Assembly: GCA_947044365.1 (NCBI GenBank)
Contig: OX345653.1
Coordinates: forward strand, 556,501 to 620,500
From: Petrosia ficiformis
Lineage: Eukaryota; Porifera; Demospongiae; Haplosclerida; Petrosiidae
DNA length: 64,000 nucleotides
Direction: 5' to 3'
In this document: positions 35,179 through 47,239 of the stretch, piece after piece
Layout of the letters: every line of letters begins with the position of its first letter
How positions within the stretch are numbered: position 1 is the stretch's first letter
Notes under the pieces: generated by a model
Told to the model about the DNA's origin: nothing
The model's database searches: none
Seen by the model: the letters and a program-made list of their open reading frames with translations, nothing else
Translations under genes and position numbers: made by a program

Positions 35179-37413
35179 CCTTCTGGCCATTATATATATA
35201 TATATTAATTTAAAATGTTCCATCCATTCACTGTACTTTGTAGTATGGTCCCCTCGATATAATAGTATACAGTATTATGTTTTAGTATACAGTGGAACCC
35301 CTCTATTCCGGACACCCATGCGACAAATATGAGTCCTGATTACAGGGGTGTCCTCATTTCAGTGGTGAATTTATATTATAAAGCACAGTTTAGGACATTT
35401 TGTTAATACAGTGATGTCCTCATTTCAAGGTGTCCGCAATAGAGGGGTTTCAATAGAGGGGTTTCACTGTATTTGATAATGCATTACATAGTGGAATCCC
35501 TCACACTCCAGTTAAACATAATTAGAGGTGTGTCCTCATTTCAGGGGTGAATTTCTTAAACATAGTTGAGAATATTTTAACACAAGTGTGTTCTCATTTC
35601 ATAGGTTTGGAATATAGGAGTTACATAGTACATGTATATCATTTCCTTAATCTTTTTAATCATAATATGTAGTAATTATGTAATAATATAATTTACTCTT
35701 GATGTGTGTAAATATTTCAAGGTGTTCACTAACAAGACTGCTTATATGATCAGCAATATATACTTTCATGTTTAAATATTTCACATAGTAAAGAGATGAT
35801 TAGAATATACCACCAGTACTTTTGATAAGCTTATATAGCGCACCATTGGCCCAAAGAGCTTCCTATTTGGCACTGTACAGTTCTCTCTTTGGGCCAGATG
35901 GTGCAGTTAGTTATGATTATATTGTCACTAACAACATTACCTCTTTGTTAATTGGCTCAAGATGTATTCCCAATGGCACACACACTAACCATTTTTGAGC
36001 CAAATTGGCCCCTGCTTCAAAACTTATCAAAAACTCTAAATACATGTACCACGATTTTATGATATATTGTCTCTTTCTCTCTCATAGCTCAGTCTTCAAA
36101 GAAAAATTCATTTCGTAATAACCTTCCTTTTCCCCGAGATAGAAGTACAACTAATTTATGGACGTGAGTGTAATATTAACATAGGAATGATATACTGGAT
36201 AGAAAATGATCAGGGGTCTGGAATAACCAGTGGTATGGAATAACCAGTGGTATGTAATAACCAGTGGTATGGAATAACCAGTGGTATGGAATAACCAGTG
36301 GTATGGAATAACCAGTGGTATGTAATAACCAGTGGTATGGAATAACCAGTGGTATGTAATAACCAGTGGTATGGAATAACCAGTGGTATGTAATAACCAG
36401 TGGTATGGAATAACCAGTGGTATGGAAATAATGAACCGTTTTCCATACCTTTTGAACTAATGATGTACCATAAATGGTATTATTCATTATCAATCAGTTA
36501 TTATTATTAATGAGTAATATATTGTAGTAATTACCAATAATGTCATTTCTAACATCATTAATAGCTTTTATGATACTCATAAATAATTATAATAATTATT
36601 TTCATTGAAGGACTCGCTAATAGAAGATAGATACAATATCAGATGTGTTATTAAAATAATTATTGATATATTCCAATATTCATCACTTATTGTGTATAGT
36701 TCAGTACTAGACAGAAATCAGTTAACTATATGCAACTATACTTAATGTAATATTACATGCATATATGTACCATAATTATATACATTGAAATTGTAGGAAG
36801 TGATGTATTGGGAAGTATGTCATTAATGTCCAACATTGCCATCAAAATCTCATGAATATCATTATGTGGTTCATTTAGGGTAGGGTTAGGGTTCCCTTGT
36901 GGTTAGGGTTCAATCAGTATCAAAGTGATCTTAGTCTTTGATGCCAATACTGGACATCACTCAGTATGTGGTCAAATATAATATTATTAGATTACATTGT
37001 GTGGTAATCCAACAATTATACTTCTTTGATATTCAATTTCAGTACATTTCTGAGTCAAATCAATTTCCTTTTAGTTAGTTATAGTTATTACAGTAGACTT
37101 GTAATTCAGTTATAACTAAAAGTCATAATGTCTTACTAAAGTGGGTTTTAGTTATAGTAATACAACACTACATTGTAAACCAGTTCCTATTCAGTTATCA
37201 CAGGATCTCTGTTATCAGGAGCCCATTAAACTGGGTTATCAAATCACAATTCCTAGTAACAATTTGTCTACAATATAACAGAAACCTTTTTGATCTTTAA
37301 TGAAACAAATTATGACAGTCAATATGCATTATAAATAGATATATACATACATACATACATACATACATACATACATACATACATACATACATACATACAC
37401 ATACATACATACA

Positions 37414-37447
<34 letters not shown>

Positions 37448-40400
37448 CATACATACATACATATATACATACATACATATATACATACATACATACATAC
37501 ATACATACATACATACACATACATATATACATACATACATACATACATACATACATACATACACATACATCCATACATACATACTGTACATATATGCATA
37601 TGTAACATACATACATACATACATGTAGATACATACATATTACAGATAGTACATGAAGATACATAGACACATAGATAGATACATAGATAGATACATAGAC
37701 ACATAGATAGATACATAGATACATAGATAGATACATAGATATAATGATGACATCATCACTTCCCATTTCTTCATAGATTTCTTAAAAATTTAATTGGAAA
37801 AGATGTAACTAGAATCTCCATGCCTGTACATTTTAATGAACCTCTATCATTCACTCAGGTAATGTCACATGAATGTCACATGACAGTTGATGAATATTTT
37901 TCTTATACAGAGATTGTGTGAAGATATTGAATACATAGAATTATTACATAAAGCTGCAGGTAAGGTATCCGTGTGACTAGTGTATTCTGATTGGTCAGTG
38001 ATGATGTCATTGTTTTAGATGCTGATACAGAACACAAAAGACTTGCTTATCTTGCAGCCTTAGCATCTTCTTGTTTTGTAACAACTCTCACGAGGTGTCT
38101 GTCTGTCTGTCTGTCTGAATTTCTATCTGTCTGTTTGTCTCCCTGTCTATCTGTCTGTTAGAGTGTGTAAATCATTTTGTTTCTCTCTCCAGACATAGTA
38201 AACCTTTTAATCCTTTATTGGGTGAAACATACGAACAAGTTAGAACAGAAGATGGATATTGTCTAATTGTTGAGCAGGTACCATAATGATAATAATAATT
38301 AATAATAATGGTATAGTCTCTAATTATGAGTTTATCCAACTGAAATAATTTCAGGTTAGTCACCACCCACCTATAACTGCTCTTCACTGTGAATCTGACA
38401 AATGGATGTTTTGGGAAGAATATAAATTAGATATTAAATTCCGAGGACAAGTTAGTTTGTCTTCAGCACATCTATTTATCTATTCATCCGTCTATCTATT
38501 TATATATTCATTTATCTATCTACCTATACACTCATCTATCCATCCATTCATCTATATCTATCTATTCATCTATCTATCTATCTATCTATCCATCTATCTA
38601 ACCTCTCCACTAGAAGCTTCATCTATCTATCTATCCATTCATTTATCATCTATCTTTCATCTATCTATCTTTCTAAGTTTCTATTTATCTATCTATCTAT
38701 CCATTCATCTATATCTATCTATTCATCTATCTATCTATCTATCTATCCATCTATCTAACCTCTCCACTAGAAGCTTCATCTATCTATCTATCCATTCATT
38801 TATCATCTATCTTTCATCTATCTATCTTTCTAAGTTTCTATTTATCTATCTATCTATCCATTCATCTATATCTATCTATTCATCTATCTATCTATCTATC
38901 CAGTGGGTAAGGATCCAACCAAATGGGCTAGTTCATTTCAAAACCAAAGCTGATGGTCATCATTACTCATGGAACAAGCCACACACAACAGTTCACAATC
39001 TAATCATTGGTCAATATTGGGCCGATCACGAGGGAGAAGTCACAATCCAGTCCCATCAGACTGGGGATCAGGCTTTTGTAGATTGGATACCATATAGCAA
39101 AGCAAAAGACAGATATAGAGAATTGAATGGTAAATTATAGTGTATAGTTTAATGTCATAATATTAATACATGATTATACTATAACTCAATAACTTATATG
39201 TACTATAGTGTATAGTTTAATGTCATAAGGTTAATACATGATTATACTGTAACTCAATAACTTATATGTAATATAGTGTACAGTTTAATGTCATAAGGTT
39301 AATACATGATTATACTGTAACTCAATAACTTATATGTACTATAGTATATAGTTTAATGTCATAAGGTTAATAATACATCATTATACTGTAACTCAATAAC
39401 TTATATGTACTATAGTGTATAGTTTAATGTCATAAGCTTAATACATGATTATACTATAACTCAATAACTTATATGTAATATAGTGTACAGTTTAATGTCA
39501 TAAGGTTAATACATGATTATACTGTAACTCAATAACTTGTATGTACTATAGTATATAGTTTAATGTCATAAGGTTAATACATGATTATACTGTAACTCAA
39601 TAACAAGGGATGGACATATAACAGTATAGAGTACCATAGTACCACAATACTTACACTGCAGATTGGATATGTATGTCAGAAAGTAGTATATATAATTATA
39701 TATATATATATATATAATCTCTATTTATCAAAATTATCTATTTCAGGAGAGGTAGTTGATTCTAGTGGAAGTGTTATATATCAATTAATAGGAGAATGGG
39801 ACAAAGGAATGAAGCGTTATAATGAGGGTATGATATGACTAAGTACTCTAACTCCATTTCATTAACCACACCCATTTGTAGATGGTAGTGATGAGTTTAC
39901 ACTATGGACTGCACATGAGCCCATTCCAGATAACGAACGTCAATATGGCTTCACCTTATTCTCAATGACTCTTAATGAGGAAGATAGCAGTAAGTCCATA
40001 ATATACATGTAAATATCAACTGTACATGTATTTGAACAGGTACTCTCGTTGGAGGGGGAAAAACAATAATATTATGTAACTGTGTATACAAAATTTACCA
40101 TTCTTGGAAGAAAATAATTTTAGTCAAAGACAGACATTGATTCCACTGCCGGAAGGTTATTACTGGCTTTTAAGTAGTTATACTATACCACTATTAACAG
40201 TGTTTGGTACCACTGTTAGCTCTAGGATTCATCATCTCTTTATGGCTCTACACATGCTCTTGAGTAGATTAGTATCATGTTTGGTACCACTGTTAGCTCT
40301 GGGATTCATCATCTCTTTATGGCTCTGCACATGCTCTTGAGTAGATTAGTATCATGTTTGGTACCACTGTTAGCTCTGGATTCATCATCTCTTTATGGCT

Positions 40401-43024
40401 CTACACATGCTCTTGAGTAGATTAGTATCATGTTTGGTACCACTGTTAGCTCTGGGATTCATCATCTCTTTATGGCTCGCACATGCTCTTGAGTAGATTA
40501 GTATCATGTTTGGTACCACTGTTAGCTCTGGGATTCATCATCTCTTTATGGCTCTACACATGCTCTTGAGTAGATTAGTATCATGTTTGGTACCACTGTT
40601 AGCTCTGGATTCATCATCTCTTTATGGCTCTACACATGCTCTTGAGTAGATTAGTATCATGTTTGGTACCACTGTTAGCTCTGGGATTCATCATCTCTTT
40701 ATGGCTCGCACATGCTCTTGAGTAGATTAGTATCATGTTTGGTACCACTGTTAGCTCTGGGATTCATCATCTCTTTATGGCTCTACACATGCTCTTGAGT
40801 AGATTAGTATCATGTTTGGTACCACTGTTAGCTCTGGGATTCATCATCTCTTTATGGCTCGCACATGCTCTTGAGTAGATTAGTATCATGTTTGGTACCA
40901 CTGTTAGCTCTGGGATTCATCATCTCTTTATGGCTCTACACATGCTCTTGAGTAGATTAGTATCATGTTTGGTACCACTGTTAGCTCTGGATTCATCATC
41001 TCTTTATGGCTCTGCACATGCTCTTGAGTAGATTAGTATCGTGTTTGGTACCACTGTTAGCTCTGGATTCATCATCTCTTTATGGCTCTACACATGCTCT
41101 TGAGTAGATTAGTATCATGTTTGGTACCACTGTTAGCTCTGGGATTCATCATCTCTTTATGGCTCTACACATGCTCTTGAGTAGATTAGTATCATGTTTG
41201 GTACCACTGTTAGCTCTGGGATTCATCATCTCTTTATGGCTCTACACATGCTCTTGAGTAGATTAGTATCATGTTTGGTACCACTGTTAGCTCTGGGATT
41301 CATCATCTCTTTATGGCTCTACACATGCTCTTGAGTAGATCAGTATCATATATTAATTCATTTGCAATTTCAATTTGAATAAGAAATACATGCACACTTT
41401 CATGTATGATCTAACATTCTGGTGAGAACACTCATAAATGCTCTGTATTTGGCGGTACATACAAGAAGCCATTTAAATTTGGTACATGTATTCATTTATA
41501 TTAATGATTGTTATTCTTGGATACAAAGTTTCATTTTAGTTCCCCAAACTCAATTTTTTTGCTAAACTACAAACGAAAAGTTTGGTTCAGATACTCTAAT
41601 TATACGATAATTTCAAAATTACTACTTAATTCAAACTATGAATATTAAATAGTTAATTAAATATTGGAGGAGTGTAACTAATATATGCATTTTTTCTCAG
41701 GTGTAAAATGTCCAACAGATTCTCGTAAGCGACCAGATCAGCGATTATTAGAAAATGGACAGGTTTGGAGTATTTTATATTGTATTGATTCAGTAGTATA
41801 GTGATATTCAACAGGTTGATGAAGCTGCTGAAGAGAAAGCAAGACTAGAAGAAAAGCAAAGAGCAGTACGAAAAGCAAGAGAGAAGAAAAAGCAGGAATG
41901 GAAACCACTGTGAGAACTTGTGATAGTCACATGATTGCATAATTATGTACTATTGTTGGCACGTAACCCTGTCCAATATATAGTGGAACCTTGTGATAGT
42001 CACATGATTGCATAATTATGTAGTATTGTTGGCATGTAACCCTGTCTAATATACAGTGGAACCTTGTGATAGTCACATGATTGCATAATTATTGTTGGCA
42101 CGTAACCCTGTCCAATATATAGTGGAACCTTGTGATAGTCACATGATTGCATAATTATGTTGTATTGTTGGCACGTAACCCTGTCCAATATAGTGGAACC
42201 TATTTATAAACCATAGCATGAATAATTCCCTTTAATGTTAGACACTCTAATGAGGGATGTATATAGTACAAATCCCACTTAAATCAGGATTTATTTTGTC
42301 AGTTTGTACAGTGGAAACCACAAATGAGTACCTGTATTTCGTTATTGTGGGTTCACTTCTAAAGACAAAATGTGGCAGTATGAATGTTATGACTCAGCAG
42401 ATTCAACTATGAATATCATTTATAATGGTATATACCTATGGATTGATTTTCATAATTACATATTGAACTGTTAAATTGTATTTTAGCAATGCTAATAATT
42501 ACTATAGAATATTGAGGCATTGATAACAATCATTTACATAAATAATACCATAATTCAGTTTTGAATGATCTTGTGATTAGCATGTGATATAATGTGACCA
42601 TTACTTCATTCTAACTGGTTTGAAATATGTATCTTGTGATTAGAATGTGATATCATGTGACCATTACTTCATTCTAACCGGTTTGAAATATGTATCTTGT
42701 GATTAGCATGTGATCATGTGACCATTACTTCATTCTAACTGGTTTGAAATATGTATCTTGTGATTAGCATGTGATATCATGTGACCATTACTTCAGGTTT
42801 GAATATGTATCTTGTGATTAGCATGTAATATAACATGACCATTACTTCATTCCTAAATATGTATCTTGTGATTAGCATGTGATATCATGTGACCATTACT
42901 TCATTACAGGTGGTTTGAAGAATACGATGATCCGGATACAGGTACAACATATTATGCTTTCAATGGTAAATATTGGGACGCTAAACTCAAAAATGACTAC
43001 TCTATGTCCCCAGACATTTTTTAA
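34848..43024 (+). CDS. OSBP: OSBP-type oxysterol-binding protein lacking a PH domain
   Basis: Fourteen exons: 34848-34889, 34989-35112, 36088-36163, 37777-37858, 37911-37959, 38019-38094, 38193-38277, 38355-38450, 38904-39129, 39747-39827, 39882-39989, 41701-41762, 41815-41909, 42910-43024. Total 1,317 bp, 438 residues. The lipid-transfer domain is complete: PVHFNEPLSFTQRL, KPFNPLLGETYE, the signature EQVSHHPP split by an intron, CPTDSRKRPDQRLLENGQ, a charged EEKARLEEKQRA helix and the final SMSPDIF. These match OSBP rather than the shorter ORP groups. Family role: sterol/PI4P exchange at ER contacts. An acidic tract followed by EFEDALE near the N-terminus resembles an FFAT motif that binds VAP on the ER. 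No PH or ankyrin region is encoded, and the divergent SRCR start 176 bp upstream leaves no room for one. Confidence 0.9.
35288..35471. mobile_element. MITE with TACAGTGGAACCCCTCTATT ends
   Basis: The left end TACAGTGGAACCCCTCTATT matches the inverse of the right end (AATAGAGGGGTTTCACTGTA). It is 184 bp, in an OSBP intron, flanked by TA. The ends resemble those of the pogo-like element at 53503-54008. Related pieces occur at 35480-35620 and 15380-15600. Confidence 0.7.
35825..36025. repeat. dispersed repeat, copy 2 (reverse of 5655-5845)
   Basis: Reverse-orientation copy of the element in the CTDNEP1 intron, sharing GCACCATTGGCCCA, GGCCAGATGGTGCAG and TTTGTTAATTGGCTC. Confidence 0.6.
36225..36430. 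repeat. 17-bp minisatellite GGAATAACCAGTGGTAT
   Basis: About twelve near-perfect 17-bp copies alternate GGAATAACC and GTAATAACC. Located in an OSBP intron. Confidence 0.9.
37340..37740. repeat. TACA and TAGA microsatellites in OSBP intron
   Basis: An array of ATAC tetranucleotides from about 37346 to 37625 is followed by ATAGATAC-type repeats up to 37740, just before the acceptor of the exon at 37777. Confidence 0.9.
38460..38903. repeat. (CTAT)n array with a 157-bp duplication in OSBP intron
   Basis: CTATCTATC-type repeats fill the intron between exons ending 38450 and starting 38904. Inside, a 157-bp segment beginning ACCTCTCCAC at 38601 is repeated at 38758. The intron's pyrimidine tract at the acceptor is part of the array (CTATCTATCCAG). 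Confidence 0.9.
39135..39610. repeat. dispersed element with about seven 68-bp units (reverse copy)
   Basis: Units of TATAGTTTAATGTCATAAGG...AACTCAATAACTTATATGTAC, about 68 bp each, fill the OSBP intron after the exon ending 39129. The same unit occurs on the other strand elsewhere in the window (about 2750, 18045, 26700, 52125 and 54550). Confidence 0.88.
40190..41345. repeat. 77-bp minisatellite, about 15 copies
   Basis: Unit GTTTGGTACCACTGTTAGC...GAGTAGATTAGTATCAT, 74-77 bp, with recurring variants (loss of one G in CTGGGATT, loss of two bases in CTCTACACAT). It fills most of the OSBP intron between 39990 and 41700. Confidence 0.92.
41910..42200. repeat. roughly 72-bp minisatellite, four copies
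   Basis: Unit containing TTGTGATAGTCACATGATTG and GTAACCCTGTCCAATATA in the last OSBP intron, starting right after the exon ending at 41909. Confidence 0.85.
42565..42909. repeat. roughly 62-bp minisatellite resembling the last OSBP splice acceptor
   Basis: About six units contain CATGTGACCATTACTTCATT followed by CTAACTGGTTTGAAATATG. The true acceptor and start of the last exon read ACCATTACTTCATTACAG followed by GTGGTTTGAAGAATACG, so the array looks like copies of the intron/exon border. Confidence 0.8.
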
Positions 43025-43836
43025 TAACAGCAAAATTTTTTTAAGATAGATGCTTCAATTATACAATATTATCATTTACTTTGTTTCTACAACACTTTAC
43101 AACACTTCGCTGTTGTAACTGGTTCTTGTGGTACTGAATATTACTATTCTATTCATACATGTACGTGTAATCTTGTAATTATAATAAACTGTGAAATTAA
43201 AAGTAATTATTTATTATACAGCTCTCCTTTTGTCATTATTTATTTAGTTTCTTTATGTATCGTTGAGTTCCACATGTATAGACATCTATGAATAATAAAA
43301 TATAAACATCTGTTAATATCGTATTGAGTTCTAACATCTGAGTAATAATTAAATACAAATAAACTATTTAAGACTCAAAGAATGAAACGGTGTTTAGGGA
43401 TATCAAAATCAAGATCCTAACCACTTCCATATAAACCCTATCTATACATACACAACACACTGAACACCAGGTATAATAATATTCTATAATGCTATGAGTA
43501 ATCTCATACACAAGCTGATATTGAATTAGTTCTACACTTGCTCTTCTACTCAAGCTCCAGTGGCTTCAAATTCCTGGTCAGGCAACCAATTTAAACTGTT
43601 GGATCACCTGATTCCCAACAGGTGCTTCATGGTTAAGAGCACCTGACCAGGAATCAAGGGGTCTTGAGTTCAATTCATTTGCCTGGCTTTGTGGTTAGGA
43701 GCACCCGACCGGGTATCAAGGGGTCCTGAGTTCAATTCAGTTGCTATACGAGATCCCTTTCTTATTGGTTATCACATGCATATGATATTACACCATCATA
43801 ATAAAAGATTATATACTCACTCCACGTACAACATAC
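43025..43836. other. 3' flank of OSBP and possible terminal exon region of MAD2L2
   Basis: An ATAATAAA-type signal lies near 43180 for OSBP. A partial AACCACTTCCATATAA MITE lies near 43410. A tRNA-derived repeat is at 43570-43745. The last few codons of MAD2L2 should lie here on the minus strand, but no convincing exon could be chosen. Confidence 0.45.
43570..43745 (+). repeat. tRNA-derived SINE-like repeat, tandem
   Basis: Two tandem copies of a tRNA-like stretch read ATGGTTAAGAGCACCTGACC and GTGGTTAGGAGCACCCGACC (A-box region). Each is followed by GAGTTCAATTC (B box). Part of an inverted copy precedes them (GGTCAGGCAACC, CACCTGATTCCC). Confidence 0.6.
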
Positions 43837-46800
43837 CTTTATCCAGCTGGTATTGACTGTTCTTAAAGGTAGTATATGTGTATTATTAGGTTCTAAGGGC
43901 TCCATTGAGTCTACTTCTATCCATGGAAATGCCTAAAGTGGAATTAAACGGAATATTCAAACAAGCTATATACTGCAAACACATTCTATGCTATGAATCG
44001 TTTATAAACCTTTTCTTAAAATAATAATGAAAATTAATGAGATTCATTTCTGCAATGTCAGACATGTCCCATCGTTTTATTATCAGACTTTTGATCTGAT
44101 AATCACTATTGGGGTTGGGTGATATTAAAAAATACGTTTTGCGATTATTTTGAAAAGGTGACTTGCAATATTGCAACTACTCATTGATACTGTCTATGAT
44201 TTTTAAAAATAGGCTCATTTTTAAGATGACATTTCCAACCCTTGTTTTGAGAGATCAATATTAAGTGTTATAGTAATTTTCAACTACATATATTATAACT
44301 ATTATTTAATTGCAGTAAGACAATATTTTATCATTGTGATAATATTGGCAGTCCAAAATCATGTGATATGATCATTGCAATGGAGTAATATTGCATTATT
44401 ATATGGAATTATTGCCTAACCACAATAGAGTATCATTATTCAGTTATCACTAACATTATAAATATTCTTTAACACAACGTTTATTAACTCAAAATTAGAA
44501 AATTACTAATTAAAAAAGAGATTTGTTAATCGAAATAATCAATAATAGAGGCATTATCAAACTTGTCTTCCTTTATGATATGAGTTAGCTTAGCAATGGA
44601 GACTGCAGTAGCAAGAGGTTTTGTCTCTTTCAACATCTTCCTTGTACTCTCACAGCATGTGTTCTCCACTAGTGTACGATGCATGCTCGTATCACAAGGA
44701 CCTGGTGTATATGTGAGAGTTCTTACGTCTGGGTTTTCAACAGAAAGGACCTTAATGAACATATCTCTGGCTGCTCTTGTCGGACCATATAATCCTGTAC
44801 CACCAACAGCTAGCGTACCCAACAGTGAAGATATATTGAGAATAAACCTCGGACCACTGGTTACTGTAGATAGAAACTTTGCAGTAAGGGTCCACATTGA
44901 GGTTATGTGTAATGTAAGGTCGTTGGTAAGTGGTTTTGGATCTTGTTGCTGTGAAATTGGGTGTGTTATATCACCAAGTGCACCAGCACAGTGAACAAGT
45001 ACAGCTTGTTGATGATCCCTGGGATTATAACTCTCCATTATTCTACTAGATACATTGGAGAGAGTGTCGAGGTTGCTCAGATCTGCTGGTAATATGGATA
45101 CAGTAACATCAGCAGCCTCAGCATAGATAAGCCTCTTGGTTTCTTCTAATCTTTCAACATTTCGAGCTATCAGGACAAGGCTTGATTTACCAACTGTCTT
45201 GCCCCACTCTCTTGCAAACTGGACAGCTATTTCTCTTCCTAAACCACTACTAGCTCCTGTTATAATACAATAACTAGCCTTTTGAAAGAACTCCATCTTT
45301 TATTTAATAACTTAAAATTTTAATAATTTTTAAAATAATTTTAGAGATATTGCACATCCTCATACCCATACTACTTGGGTTGGTGATCCTCTGTACCAGT
45401 ACCTGGCTTGCAATTCACATTTCCAATGAAATAGATCAATCATTATCACTATCTAAATTTATATCGTCATAGAGACAGACACTAAAGTGTACAATAAATG
45501 AATAACTTGCATGCACGATATAAACTTTTAAGGAACCTGCTAGCTCAAAATACATACCATGTATGTATGTATATAAACAAGGTAATTATGACGATATGAC
45601 ACTGAAGAGGAAAGCTGGCAATCCTCTTCATACCATCACTTGTTTATTTTCTAACTGAGCAGATCGAATCATTTTTAATAATCAGAGGTCGGTGTCCACA
45701 CAGATTAGCTATATATACCTGTGCTTGTTGATCATGATCCAGACTAGCAGCTGCCTCTTTAGTAGTGTGTATCAGAATAGTAAAGGAACAATCTATATAA
45801 TTATAATACATTACTAATAGCTGTTCATATTCACAATGTCCTCAAAATTATGATGCGATATGTACTATAGTGTATAGTTTAATGTCATAAGGTTAATACA
45901 TGATTATACTGTAACTCAATAATGAAGCAATGGATTGAAATCTGACATACACAAAAAAGAACAGGAGGGACTATTATATAAAAATGGTGCAGGTATAAAG
46001 ATTGTTGGACATTCCAAACTAAAGCATTTTTCTGAAGTCATAGTAATTGTGAATGACTATTAGTCATACTATAATTATAACTAAAAGTGGTCCAAACTAA
46101 AACACCATTATACTAAACAGAGAGAGTGGATAATGAACTCACTAGGAGGAAGCTGTTTAGTCAACATTGTGTCACATATATTGATTTTTAAAAGAGCAGC
46201 TCTTAACGACTCCTCAATATCTAATAGATGTCTATCTTCACTGTGTATGTATGTACATGTAAATGTATTTCTTCTTTGGGAATATACTTACTTTGAATGT
46301 TGTGATATATCGTGTTTCATATGTTGCATTGAAAATGAGAATTTTTCTAATGTTTTATGTTCCTGTGTATAATCACATACATAAACATGTACAAATAGAC
46401 AAACATGTACATGTACATACATGTACATACATATACACACACATACATGTACACACAAATAAGTACACATACATACATGTACACACAAGCATGTACACAC
46501 ACACATTTACATGTACACACACACATACATGTACACACAAACATGTACACACACACATACATGTACACACACACATGTACACACACACATTTACATTTAC
46601 ACACACACATACATGTACACACAAACATGTACACACACACAAATACTTGTACACACACACATTTATAACTTACAGGTACACATATATGTACACACATACA
46701 TACATGTACACACACATACATGTATATATATATGTACATACATGTACACACACTTACATGTACATACATGTACACACACATACATGTACATACATGTACA

Positions 46801-47173
46801 CACACGTACATGTACACACAAACAAGTACACACACACATACATGTACACACACATACATGTACATACACATACATGTACACACACATACATGTACACACA
46901 CATACATGTACACACACATACATGTACATACACATACATGTACATACTGGTGTTATGATAGATAAGACAACACTCTCTATAGCATCCTGCAATTAAAGGT
47001 TATTATGACTATAATACATATAGTAAAGACATTACCATTATAAGTAATGAACGAACTGTCTTTAGAGTGTCTCTTATGTATTGATTTAGTTCTGGATGAC
47101 AACACATCTGAGAAGAAAGATAAACATATGTACAAGCTTAAATCTGGATCTGTGGCCGTCTGGGTGACTATAT

Positions 47174-47239
<66 letters not shown>

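Noticed and set aside
36176..36493. 105-codon minus-strand frame coding YHWLFHTTG repeats
   Set aside because: Translation of the 17-bp minisatellite in an OSBP intron.
43368..43553. Minus-strand frame considered as the last MAD2L2 exon (QYQLVYEITHS resembles the REV7 end)
   Set aside because: Every possible acceptor gives phase 2, while the preceding exon ends in phase 0. The similarity is short and may be chance.
44596..44994. 132-codon frame on the plus strand
   Set aside because: Antisense shadow of the sepiapterin-reductase-like gene, whose minus-strand frame has clear family motifs.
46263..46958. 231-codon plus-strand frame rich in THTY
   Set aside because: It reads through a CACA/TACATG microsatellite in a MAD2L2 intron and is antisense to real MAD2L2 exons.
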